DNA from: Bog-756 sp035949055
GTDB lineage: Bacteria; Actinomycetota; Acidimicrobiia; Acidimicrobiales; RAAP-2
Direction of reading: 5' to 3'
Assembly: GCA_035949055.1 (NCBI GenBank)
Contig: DASZIO010000042.1
Span: forward strand, 1 to 32,288
Length of the DNA stretch: 32,288 nucleotides
Position numbers and translations under genes: made by a program. The notes under the pieces were generated by a model, which saw only the letters and a program-made list of their open reading frames with translations, did no database searches and was not told the DNA's origin. This document shows positions 1-7,061 of the stretch, piece after piece. Within the stretch, counting starts at the first letter, position 1; every line of letters begins with the position of its first letter.

Positions 1-86
1 TGATCGCCGTGGGTGTGGCTCTCGAGACCATGAAGCAGATCGACAGTCAGCTCATGATGCGAAACTACGAGGGCTTCCTCAAGTAA
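1..86 (+). CDS. secY: Preprotein translocase subunit SecY, C-terminal end (partial)
   Basis: Only the last 27 codons are present, read from base 3 and ending with TAA at 84-86. The tail reads VIAVGVALETMKQ followed by IDSQLMMRNYEGFLK. This is the typical SecY C-terminus: the end of the last membrane helix and a short cytoplasmic tail with the conserved MxxYEGFL segment. SecY is the membrane channel of the Sec protein-export system. The following adk gene starts directly after the stop codon, the usual secY-adk-map order. The 5' part lies outside the window. Confidence 0.9.
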   Translation, partial: IAVGVALETMKQIDSQLMMRNYEGFLK

Positions 87-761
87 GTGGTACCCGGAGC
101 CAGGCTCGTTGTCCTCGGCAAGCAGGGGGCGGGCAAGGGGACGCAATGTGTCCGCCTGTCCCACCACTATGTGGTGCCGCACGTTTCGACGGGGGACATG
201 CTGCGGGCCGCGGTGAAAGAGGGGACGCCAATCGGCATGAAGGCCAAGGACCAAATGGACCGGGGTGAGCTGCTGAGCGACGAGCTGATCATGGAGATGG
301 TGGCCGAACGCCTGGGTGAGAGCGACGTGCGGGCCCGCGGGTTCGTGCTCGACGGATGTCCTCGCACCGTGGCCCAAGCCGAGGGGCTGGCCGGCATCCT
401 CGCTCCCTACGATCTCGATGTGGCCATCGACATCGAGATCGCCACCTCGCAGGTGCTTCGTCGGCTGGCCGCCCGGCGCGTCTGCGTCGACTGCGGCTCC
501 AACTACTCACTCTCCTCTCCCCCCTTGATCAACTGGACGTGTGACGTCTGTGGCGGCGAAGTGGTGCAGCGCGAGGATGACAGGGAAGAAGCGATCCGCC
601 GCCGCCTGGAGCTTTACGAGCGCCAGACCGCCCCGCTCATCGACTGGTACCGGGCCCGGAACCAGCTGGACGTGATCCCGGGCACCGGGTCGCCCGACGC
701 GGTGACCCGCCGGATGGTCAGGGTCATCGAGCAGCGGCGGGAGAAGGGGAGCGGGTTCTGA
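87..761 (+). CDS. adk: Adenylate kinase
   Basis: This cytosolic enzyme interconverts ATP + AMP and 2 ADP. The 224-residue protein has the P-loop GKQGAGKGT (residues 11-19), the AMP-site STGDMLR (34-40), DGCPRT (89-94; DGFPRT is usual) and the LID arginine segment DDREEAIRRRL (164-174). The LID carries two Cys pairs, C133/C136 and C152/C155, indicating the zinc-binding long form. The start is the GTG directly after the secY stop. The stop overlaps the map start (TGATG), so the two genes are translationally coupled. The glutamine inside the P-loop, where proline is common, is a mild deviation. Confidence 0.96.
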   Translation: MVPGARLVVLGKQGAGKGTQCVRLSHHYVVPHVSTGDMLRAAVKEGTPIGMKAKDQMDRGELLSDELIMEMVAERLGESDVRARGFVLDGCPRTVAQAEGLAGILAPYDLDVAIDIEIATSQVLRRLAARRVCVDCGSNYSLSSPPLINWTCDVCGGEVVQREDDREEAIRRRLELYERQTAPLIDWYRARNQLDVIPGTGSPDAVTRRMVRVIEQRREKGSGF

Positions 762-1504
762 TGCGGCGCACCGCCGAGGAGCTGGCCAAGATGCGCAAGG
801 CCGGACGGGTGGTGGCCGAGATCCACGAGTGCACCAGGAGCGTCCTGCGCCCCGGGGTCTCGACCGCCGAGATCGACCGGGTGGCCCGGGAGGTGCTCGA
901 TCGGCGCGGGGCGGGCTCGAACTTCCTCAACTACCACGGCTTCCCGGCCGTGGTCTGCACGTCGCCCAATTCGATGATCGTGCACGGTATCCCGTCCGAG
1001 TCGGTCGTCCTCGAGGAGGGGGACATCATCTCCGTCGACTGCGGGGCCATCATCGAGGGGTACCACGGGGACGCCGCCTATACCGCGGGGGTGGGCGAAG
1101 TCTCGGCCGAGGCGAACCGGCTGATGGAGGTCACCGAGCAGAGCCTGGCGGCGGGGATCGAGCAGCTTCGCCCCGGGAACCGCCTCCACGAAGTGGGGCG
1201 GGCGGTCCAGGCCGTGGCCGAGGCGGCCGGGTTCTCGGTGGTCCGGGAGTACGTGGGCCACGCCATCGGCACCGCCATGCACGAGGAGCCCCAGGTCCCC
1301 AACTACTGGCCCGGGACTCCCGGCCCCACCCTCAAGTCCGGGATGGTCTTCGCCGTCGAGCCGATGGTCAATGCCGGCACCGCGGCCACGGTCCAGCTCG
1401 ACGACGGGTGGAGCGTGGTCACCGCGGACGGGCAGCTGTCGGCCCACTTCGAGCACACCATTGCCGTCACCGACGACGGACCGGAGGTCTTCACCACCCT
1501 CTGA
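761..1504 (+). CDS. map: Type I methionine aminopeptidase
   Basis: It removes the N-terminal methionine from nascent proteins. The protein has 247 residues, the normal length for a type Ia enzyme without an N-terminal extension. The expected metal ligands are visible: D93 (SVDCG), D104 (HGDAA), H167 (VGHAIG), E200 (VEPM) and a Glu near 231 (HFEHT). The substrate-positioning histidine is H75 (VHGIP). The ATG overlaps the adk stop by one base. It is the last gene of the secY-adk-map run; a 225-base gap follows before infA. Confidence 0.96.
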   Translation: MRRTAEELAKMRKAGRVVAEIHECTRSVLRPGVSTAEIDRVAREVLDRRGAGSNFLNYHGFPAVVCTSPNSMIVHGIPSESVVLEEGDIISVDCGAIIEGYHGDAAYTAGVGEVSAEANRLMEVTEQSLAAGIEQLRPGNRLHEVGRAVQAVAEAAGFSVVREYVGHAIGTAMHEEPQVPNYWPGTPGPTLKSGMVFAVEPMVNAGTAATVQLDDGWSVVTADGQLSAHFEHTIAVTDDGPEVFTTL

Positions 1505-1535
1505 GCAGGCTGCCGGGGGGATTCTCCCTGCCGAG

Positions 1536-1564
1536 CTGGCAATTCGGCGCCGAGGGACTAAACT
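1536..1564 (+). promoter_or_regulatory. Candidate promoter for the infA-rpmJ-rpsM operon
   Basis: CTGGCA (1536-1541) and TAAACT (1559-1564) are separated by 17 bases; each matches 4 of 6 positions of the sigma-70-type consensus. It lies in the map-infA gap (1505-1729) about 165 bases before the infA start, which leaves a long 5' leader. No conserved leader fold was recognised. This is a motif match only. Confidence 0.35.
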
Positions 1565-1729
1565 GCTTCTTCGGCTGGCCACGGGTTGGTGGTGGCGTGC
1601 CGATCCCGCCGCGGTGGCGCCCCCAGGCATGCCCCCGAATGTGATGCGGACGAGTGGAAGGCGGCGTTCGTCACGCATGCCGGCCCTCGGGCCGAGCGGG
1701 CCAGAACAGAGACTATTGAGGAGATTCAC

Positions 1730-1954
1730 CTGCCCAAGCCCAAAGAAGATGCCATCGTGCTGGAGGGTACGGTCGTCGAGCCGCTGCCCAACGCCATGTT
1801 TCGGGTGGAGCTCGAGAACGGCCACAAGGTCCTGGCACACAGCTCCGGCAAGATGCGCATGCACCGTATCCGCATACTCCCCGGCGACAAGGTGCAGGTG
1901 GAGATCACTCCCTACGACCTGGCCCGGGGCAGGATCACCTATCGGTACAAATGA
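1730..1954 (+). CDS. infA: Translation initiation factor IF-1 (CTG start)
   Basis: IF-1 binds the 30S A site during initiation. From CTG at 1730 the protein is 74 residues, the normal IF-1 length, as one OB-fold domain containing EGTVVEPLPNAMFRVELENGH and ending YDLARGRITYRYK. No ATG, GTG or TTG lies in frame near the conserved N-terminus; the frame runs open upstream as far as a GTG at 1586, but those codons look non-coding. GAGGAG at 1718-1723 is 6 bases before the CTG, ideal spacing. An in-frame ATT at 1724 abuts the binding site and is less likely. The start codon is therefore non-canonical unless the base is an error. rpmJ follows after 115 bases. Confidence 0.9.
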   Translation: MPKPKEDAIVLEGTVVEPLPNAMFRVELENGHKVLAHSSGKMRMHRIRILPGDKVQVEITPYDLARGRITYRYK

Positions 1955-2069
1955 CCGCGGTGGTGGATCGGCCGAGGGCCTGGGCCAGGGTCCGGCCGTC
2001 GCCCGGGCCAAGGCCGCCGTGGGGTGTGTGGGCAGGTTCGAGTGAGCTGTACGAGACAAGGATGACGAA

Positions 2070-2183
2070 GTGAAGGTTCGACCGAGTGTGAAGCCGATGT
2101 GCGAGAAGTGCAAGGTGATCCGGCGCCACCGCCGGGTCCTGGTCATATGCGACAACCCGCGCCACAAGCAGCGACAGGGTTGA
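2070..2183 (+). CDS. rpmJ: 50S ribosomal protein L36
   Basis: This is a 37-residue basic protein beginning VKVRPSVKPMCEKCK, the standard bacterial L36 length. The zinc ribbon is intact with C11, C14, C27 and H32, so this is the zinc-bound C+ form. It starts with GTG; AAGGA at 2057-2061 is the ribosome-binding site, 8 bases upstream. It lies in the usual place between infA and rpsM. Confidence 0.95.
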   Translation: MKVRPSVKPMCEKCKVIRRHRRVLVICDNPRHKQRQG

Positions 2184-2232
2184 TGGTCGCGGACCGGGCG
2201 AAGCCGACCAGCGACGAGAGAAGGAAGGACGT

Positions 2233-2610
2233 ATGGCCCGCATAGCAGGCGTGGACATCCCGCGTGAGTAGAGGCTCGAGGTCTCCCTGACCTACATCTA
2301 CGGCATCGGGCGCACGACCGCCCAGCACGTCTGCCAGGCCACCGAAACAAGCCCGGACACCCGGGTCCGGGACCTCACCGACGAGGAGGTCACCCGGCTC
2401 CGCAACTACATCGATGCCAGCCTGCGGGTCGAGGGGGACCTGCGACGCGACGTGTCCCAGGACATCAAGCGCAAGATGGAAATTGGCTGCTACCAGGGGA
2501 TTCGTCACCGCAAGGGACTGCCCGTCCACGGTCAACGCACCCATACCAACGCCCGAACCCGCAAAGGGCCGAAGAAGACGGTCGCCGGAAAGAAGAAGGT
2601 CCGCAAGTAA
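2233..2610 (+). pseudogene. rpsM: 30S ribosomal protein S13 gene with an in-frame amber codon at position 13
   Basis: S13 sits in the 30S head and contacts the P-site tRNA and the B1 bridges. Reading from ATG 2233 (AAGGA repeats at 2221-2229) gives MARIAGVDIPRE, then TAG at 2269-2271, then RLEVSLTYIYGIG and the complete remainder ending VAGKKKVRK. The expected residue at the stop is Lys (PREKRLEVS), so a single A-to-T change of AAG explains it. Length with read-through is 125 residues, and every other conserved S13 segment is intact (GCYQG.RHRKGLPV.GQRTHTNARTRKGP). rpsK begins at the base after the TAA. S13 is near-essential and no second copy is in the window, so a base-call or assembly error, a strain polymorphism or real suppression are all possible. 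It is listed as pseudogene only because the frame is broken as given. Confidence 0.9.
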
Positions 2611-3018
2611 ATGGCCAAGACCACCAAGTCCGCTGCCGCCACCCGCCGCCCGCGCAAGCGCGAGCGGAAGAACGTGAGCTTCGGCGTGGCCCACATCAAG
2701 AGCTCGTTCAACAACACCATCGTCTCCATCGCCGACCCCGAGGGCAACGTGCTGGCCTGGGCCTCGGCCGGCAACGTAGGGTTCAAGGGGTCGCGCAAGT
2801 CGACCCCGTTCGCGGCCCAGCTGGCGGCTGAGCAATGCGCCAAGCGGGCCATGGAGCACGGCGTCCGGCGGGTCGACGTGCTCGTCCGGGGCCCCGGCTC
2901 CGGCCGCGAGACGGCGATTCGCTCCCTGGCGGCGGCCGGCATCGAGGTGGCGGGCATCAAGGACGTCACGCCCATCCCCCACAACGGATGTCGCCCGAAG
3001 AAGCGGCGCCGGGTCTAG
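2611..3018 (+). CDS. rpsK: 30S ribosomal protein S11
   Basis: This is a small-subunit platform protein contacting 16S rRNA near the Shine-Dalgarno duplex. The 135-residue product has the basic N-terminus, SSFNNTIVSI, NVLAWASAGNVGFKGSRKSTPFAAQ (given in parts), and the terminal DVTPIPHNGCRPKKRRRV. The ATG follows the rpsM TAA with no gap, so it depends on translation arriving through rpsM. AAGAAGG inside the end of rpsM may act as its ribosome-binding site. Stop is TAG. Confidence 0.96.
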   Translation: MAKTTKSAAATRRPRKRERKNVSFGVAHIKSSFNNTIVSIADPEGNVLAWASAGNVGFKGSRKSTPFAAQLAAEQCAKRAMEHGVRRVDVLVRGPGSGRETAIRSLAAAGIEVAGIKDVTPIPHNGCRPKKRRRV

Positions 3019-3044
3019 GGCACGAAGGGACACAAGGACCAACA

Positions 3045-3692
3045 ATGGCTCGATACACGGGACCTGTCTGCCGGCTCTGCCGCCGAGAGCGCACCAAGCT
3101 CTTCCTGAAGGGGGAGCGGTGCTATTCGATGAAATGCCCCGTCTCCGAAGCGGTCACCGACCGGCACAGCCGGGCCTACCCGCCCGGTGAGCATGGGCGC
3201 GACCGGATGCGCCAGGGCTCCGAGTACCTGGGCCAGCTCCGTGAGAAGCAGAAGGCGCGCCGCATTTACGGGCTGCTGGAGCGCCAGTTCCACAACCTCT
3301 ACGTGGAGGCCAGCAAGGCCCCCGGGATCACCGGCGAGAACCTGCTGCGCATGCTCGAGCTTCGCCTCGACAACGTGACCTTCCGGGCGGGGTGGGGCGC
3401 CAGCCGGGCGCAGGCCCGCCAATTCGTGCGGCACGGCCATGTGCTGGTGAACGGCAAGCGGGTCACCATCCCGAGCTACCGGGTGCGCCAGGGGGACGTG
3501 ATCTCCTTCAAGCCGGCCTCGCGGGAGCTGTTCCACGTCCGCCGTAACATGGACACGCTCGACCGCCAGCTGCCCCCTTGGCTGGAGACGGTCGGAGACA
3601 AATTCGAGGTCAGGGTGTTTTCCCTGCCACTCCGCGAACACATCGACGAGCCGGTCCAGGAGCAGCTCATCGTCGAGCTCTATTCCAAGTAG
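3045..3692 (+). CDS. rpsD: 30S ribosomal protein S4 (zinc-binding C+ form)
   Basis: S4 is a primary 16S rRNA binder that nucleates 30S assembly. The ATG at 3045 has AAGGAC 5 bases upstream and gives 215 residues. The N-terminus MARYTGPVC and the S4/RNA-binding domain (RLDNVTFRAG, ARQFVRHGHVLVNG, PSYRVRQGD) are clear, and the protein ends EQLIVELYSK. Four cysteines (C9, C12, C26, C31) mark the zinc-containing C+ type. Mycobacterial S4, from memory, lacks these cysteines and is shorter (about 201 residues). Stop is TAG. Confidence 0.96.
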   Translation: MARYTGPVCRLCRRERTKLFLKGERCYSMKCPVSEAVTDRHSRAYPPGEHGRDRMRQGSEYLGQLREKQKARRIYGLLERQFHNLYVEASKAPGITGENLLRMLELRLDNVTFRAGWGASRAQARQFVRHGHVLVNGKRVTIPSYRVRQGDVISFKPASRELFHVRRNMDTLDRQLPPWLETVGDKFEVRVFSLPLREHIDEPVQEQLIVELYSK

Positions 3693-3787
3693 CACCAGCC
3701 ACCAGGCGCCAGTGCCTGCAACGCGAACGACCAGACCACCACCGATACCGCCACCACGCACCACACTGCCGAGGAGCCACGATCAGC

Positions 3788-4726
3788 ATGCTCATCATCC
3801 AACGACCCACCGTCGAGTCGATTGGCGAGGAGGAGAACAACCGCCAGCGGTTCGCCGTGGGCCCGCTCGACCCCGGTTTCGGCCACACGCTCGGGAACTC
3901 CCTCCGCCGCACCCTCCTGTCGTCGATCCCCGGGGCGTCGGTCACCCAGGTCCGTTTCGACGAAGCCCTCCACGAGTTCACCACCCTGCCGGGAGTGAAG
4001 GAGGATGTGACCGACCTCATCCTCAACCTCAAGGACATCCTCTTCCGGGTGCACAGCGATGAGCCGGTGACCATCCGCCTGGACAAGCGGGGCCCCGGCG
4101 AGGCCACAGCCGGTGACCTCCAGGTCACCGCCGATGTCGAGGTGCTCAGCCCCGCCCAGCACGTCGCCTCGCTCAACGGCAAGGGGCGTCTGGCGGTCGA
4201 CCTCACCGTCGAACGCGGCCGGGGTTATCTGTCGGCCGACAAGAGCAAGCGGCCCACCACCATCGGCGTGATCCCGGTCGACGCCATCTTCTCGCCCATC
4301 CGACGGGTCGCCTTCACCGTCGAGCCGGTGCGGGTCGAGCAATCCACCGACTTCGACCGGCTGGTGCTGGACATCGAGACCGACGGTTCCCTCACCCCCC
4401 GCGAGGCGCTGGCCTCGGCCGGGGACACCCTCCGTACCCTGGTCGGCTTGGTCGCCGATCTCGAAGAGGAGCCGATGGGGCTCGAGCTGGGCGAGGTGGG
4501 CACGGTCGGAACCGGCTCGCCCGACCTCGACCTTCGCATCGAGGACCTCGACCTCACCGAACGGCCCCGCAACTGCCTCAAGCGCGCCCAGATCAACACC
4601 ATCGGTGAGCTGGTCGACCGGACCCTCGACGATCTGCTCAACATCACCAACTTCGGGCAGAAGTCTCTCGACGAGGTGCTGCAGAAGCTCGACGAGCGGG
4701 GGCTCTCCCTGCGGGTGAAGGACTGA
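3788..4726 (+). CDS. rpoA: DNA-directed RNA polymerase alpha subunit
   Basis: Alpha forms the dimer that starts RNA polymerase assembly, and its C-terminal domain contacts UP elements and activators. From ATG 3788 it has 312 residues. The N-terminal domain starts MLIIQRPTVES and includes DPGFGHTLGNSLRRTLLSSIPG; the C-terminal domain is RPRNCLKRAQINTIGELV...NFGQKSLDEV. GAGGAG (3771-3776) lies 11 bases before the ATG, a rather long spacing. The frame is open upstream to 3578, but that stretch overlaps rpsD out of frame and is not protein-like. rplQ follows after 7 bases. Confidence 0.96.
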   Translation: MLIIQRPTVESIGEEENNRQRFAVGPLDPGFGHTLGNSLRRTLLSSIPGASVTQVRFDEALHEFTTLPGVKEDVTDLILNLKDILFRVHSDEPVTIRLDKRGPGEATAGDLQVTADVEVLSPAQHVASLNGKGRLAVDLTVERGRGYLSADKSKRPTTIGVIPVDAIFSPIRRVAFTVEPVRVEQSTDFDRLVLDIETDGSLTPREALASAGDTLRTLVGLVADLEEEPMGLELGEVGTVGTGSPDLDLRIEDLDLTERPRNCLKRAQINTIGELVDRTLDDLLNITNFGQKSLDEVLQKLDERGLSLRVKD

Positions 4727-4733
4727 GCGCGCC

Positions 4734-5087
4734 ATGCTCGGCACCCCCACCAAGGGTCGCCGCTTCGGCGGCAGCTCGGCCCACCAGAAGGCGATGATGG
4801 GGAACCTGGTGGCCTCGCTGATCGCGGCTGAATACCTGGTGACCACCGAAGCCAAGGCCAAGGCGCTCCGACCGGTCGCCGAGAAGGTGATCACCGCCGC
4901 AGCCAAGGGCGGTGTGGCCCGCCAGCGCAACGTGGTGGCCTTCATCCGCGACAAGGACATGGCCAACAAGCTTTTCGACGAGATCGGTCCCCGCTACGCC
5001 GCCCGCCCGGGCGGGTACACGCGGATTCTCAAACTGGGCAACCGATCGGGCGACAACGCACCGATGGCCCGCATCGAATTGGTGTGA
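4734..5087 (+). CDS. rplQ: 50S ribosomal protein L17
   Basis: The 117-residue product carries the L17 core: RRFGGSSAHQKAMMGNLVASL near the N-terminus and GGYTRILKLGNRSGDNAPMARIELV at the C-terminus. It is a large-subunit protein near the exit tunnel. The length is normal for L17. Its stop overlaps the truA start (GTGA). Confidence 0.96.
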   Translation: MLGTPTKGRRFGGSSAHQKAMMGNLVASLIAAEYLVTTEAKAKALRPVAEKVITAAAKGGVARQRNVVAFIRDKDMANKLFDEIGPRYAARPGGYTRILKLGNRSGDNAPMARIELV

Positions 5088-5968
5088 GCCTGGCCCCCCA
5101 CTCCGGGGGGGTGGACCACGGCTGCGTCCGGTGGCGCCTCCGGGTCGCGTACGACGGCTCGGGGTTCCACGGCTTCGCCGTCCAGGATGGGCAGCGGACC
5201 GTCGCCGGCGTGCTCGGCGAGGCGCTCGCCCGGGTGGTCCGGGCCCCGGTGTCCCTCACCTGCGCCGGCCGGACGGACAGCGGCGTTCACGCCCTCGACC
5301 AGGTCGTTCACTTCGACGTCCCGGCTGATGCGGCGGCCGGGCTCGACTCGGCCGCGCTGGTGAAGTCGTGCAACAGCCAGCTGGCTCCCACTGTCGTGGT
5401 ACTGGAGGCCGAACCGGTCCCGGGCGACTTCGACGCCCGGCGATCGGCCACCGCCCGTCGCTACCGCTACCTGGTGGTCACCGGGCCGGTGGCCGATCCG
5501 CTGCTGGCCGGGCTGACCTGGCACGTGACCGACCCGCTCGACCTCCGGTCCATGGCGGCCGCGTCCGACGCGTTGCTCGGCGAGCACGACTTCCGGGCCT
5601 TCTGCCGCCGGGTGCCCGGGGCCGACCCGGACCAACCGATCGTCCGAAGGGTGACCGACACCCGTTGGACCGAGCTGAGCGCCGCTCCGGGCGGGGATTC
5701 CCCGCCGGGTCCGGATTCCCCCCCGGGCTGCTCGGCGCCACCGGGTCTGGCCCCGGTGGTCGGAAGCCTGCTGACCTTCGAGATCGAGGCGAATGCCTTC
5801 TGCCACCAGATGGTCCGTTCGCTGGTCGGGACCCTGGTCGACGTCGGCCGGGGGCGGAAACATCCCGCCGATATGGTGTGGATCCTCCGGTCGGCCGACC
5901 GGCGCCAGGCCTCCCAGCCCGCCCCGCCCGGCGGCCTGACCCTGGTCGCCGTGCGCTACGACGCCTGA
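5084..5968 (+). CDS. truA: tRNA pseudouridine(38-40) synthase TruA
   Basis: TruA isomerises uridines 38-40 in the anticodon arm. The 294-residue protein has the catalytic motif AGRTDSGVHA, with D65 as the nucleophile. Other family segments are YDGSGFHGFAVQ, ARRYRYLV, GEHDFRAFCR and NAFCHQMVRSLVGTLVDVGRG. The GTG start overlaps the rplQ stop; an alternative GTG at 5111 would trim nine residues. Residues about 200-226 form an extra Pro/Gly/Ser-rich loop containing the tandem hexapeptides DSPPGP and DSPPGC. It closes the alpha operon. Confidence 0.95.
   Translation: MSLAPHSGGVDHGCVRWRLRVAYDGSGFHGFAVQDGQRTVAGVLGEALARVVRAPVSLTCAGRTDSGVHALDQVVHFDVPADAAAGLDSAALVKSCNSQLAPTVVVLEAEPVPGDFDARRSATARRYRYLVVTGPVADPLLAGLTWHVTDPLDLRSMAAASDALLGEHDFRAFCRRVPGADPDQPIVRRVTDTRWTELSAAPGGDSPPGPDSPPGCSAPPGLAPVVGSLLTFEIEANAFCHQMVRSLVGTLVDVGRGRKHPADMVWILRSADRRQASQPAPPGGLTLVAVRYDA
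5695..5730. repeat. Imperfect 18-bp tandem repeat inside truA
   Basis: Two adjacent 18-base units starting GGATTCCCC (5695-5712 and 5713-5730) encode DSPPGP and DSPPGC in a surface-loop insertion. They look like a recent slip duplication that keeps the frame. Confidence 0.7.
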
Positions 5969-5975
5969 CCCTGGC

Positions 5976-6005
5976 TTGCCCGGGCCGGTCGGCAGGCCGT
6001 ATCCT
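5976..6005 (+). promoter_or_regulatory. Candidate promoter for rplM-rpsI-glmM
   Basis: TTGCCC (5976-5981) and TATCCT (6000-6005) are 18 bases apart in the truA-rplM gap; each hexamer matches 4 of 6 consensus bases. A transcript from here would have a leader of roughly 110 bases before rplM. Confidence 0.45.
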
Positions 6006-6124
6006 GGGCGGTCGCCGCGTTGGGCCGGATCTGCGCTTTTGACGAGCGCTCACACCAACCGTCGGCGATCCGGGTCGGCAGTGACATGTCGCCCATCCCC
6101 GGAACCACCGAACAAGGAACACTC

Positions 6125-6592
6125 GTGCGCACGTACTCACCCAAGCCCGCCGACGTCACCCGTGCCTGGCACATCGTCGACGCCGACGGACTGGTGCTCG
6201 GTCGGCTGGCCACCGAGGTCGCCTCGATCCTGCGGGGCAAGCACAAGCCGACCTTCGCCCCCCACGTCGACGTGGGCGATCATGTGATCGTGGTCAACGC
6301 CGATCGGGTCGTCCTGACCTCGGGCAAGGCCGAGAAGAAGATGTCCTACCGGCATAGTGGCTACCCGGGAGGGCTCACCGCCACCCGCTTCGCCGATCTG
6401 TTGGAGGACCGCTCCGACCAGGTGGTACGGAACGCGGTCACCGGCATGCTGCCGAAGAACCGGCTGGGGCGGCAGATGGCCTCGAAGCTGAAGGTCTACC
6501 GCGGACCGGATCATCCGCACGCCGCCCAGTCGCCCGTGCCCCTCGAGATCCCGGGCGCCCGCCGGACCGCGTCCGCCCGCAGCGGCGCCTAG
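6125..6592 (+). CDS. rplM: 50S ribosomal protein L13
   Basis: L13 is an early-assembly large-subunit protein. From GTG 6125 it has 155 residues and begins VRTYSPKPADVTRAWHIVDA. Other family segments are LGRLATEVASILRGKHKP, YRHSGYPGG and AVTGMLPKNRLGRQMASKLKVYRG. AAGGA (6114-6118) is 6 bases upstream. The frame extends further upstream but without L13 similarity. A short C-terminal extension (RTASARSGA) makes it slightly longer than the usual 140-147. Stop is TAG; rpsI follows. Confidence 0.95.
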   Translation: MRTYSPKPADVTRAWHIVDADGLVLGRLATEVASILRGKHKPTFAPHVDVGDHVIVVNADRVVLTSGKAEKKMSYRHSGYPGGLTATRFADLLEDRSDQVVRNAVTGMLPKNRLGRQMASKLKVYRGPDHPHAAQSPVPLEIPGARRTASARSGA

Positions 6593-6658
6593 GACCGACG
6601 CTGTGGCGCCCCCCCATACTGAGCAGCCCCGATAGAAGAACGATCGCGAGGAACACCC

Positions 6659-7057
6659 GTGGCCAATGTCGCACCCATCTGTCAGACCACCGGTCGCCGC
6701 AAACAAGCGGTCGCCCGGGTCCGGATCCGCCCGGGCCAGGGGGCGATCACCGTCAACGGCCGGAAGTTCGAGGAGTACTTCACGTCGGCCACCGACCGGA
6801 TGATCGTCACCGAACCGTTGCGTCTGACCCAGACCACCGAGTCGTGGGACTACGACGTGACCATCGACGGGGGTGGCGTCTCGGGGCAGGCCGGTGCGTT
6901 CCGCCTGGGAATCGCCCGGGCCCTGTGCCAGCTCGACCCCGAGTTCCGCGTCTCCCTGAAGAAGGCGGGCTTCCTCACCCGCGACGCGCGGGAGAAGGAG
7001 TCGAAGAAGTACGGCCTCAAGAAGGCGCGCAAGGCTCCCCAGTATTCCAAGCGGTAG
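6659..7057 (+). CDS. rpsI: 30S ribosomal protein S9
   Basis: The 132-residue protein has GRRKQAVARVRI near the start and the universal C-terminal tail KKYGLKKARKAPQYSKR, whose last residues reach the P-site tRNA. It starts with GTG 6659; GAGGAA (6648-6653) is the ribosome-binding site. It pairs with rplM as in most bacteria, and glmM starts 5 bases after its TAG stop, so the three genes probably share a transcript. Confidence 0.96.
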   Translation: MANVAPICQTTGRRKQAVARVRIRPGQGAITVNGRKFEEYFTSATDRMIVTEPLRLTQTTESWDYDVTIDGGGVSGQAGAFRLGIARALCQLDPEFRVSLKKAGFLTRDAREKESKKYGLKKARKAPQYSKR

Positions 7058-7061
7058 CCCA

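Noticed and set aside
614..2350. 578-codon open frame on the minus strand across adk, map and infA
   Set aside because: It is antisense to clearly recognised genes, is rich in Arg/Gly/His runs and shows no domain; this is a GC-driven shadow frame.
2233..2610. Amber codon in rpsM as evidence of TAG reassignment
   Set aside because: Seven intact genes in the window end in TAG at family-typical positions, so TAG works as a stop here.
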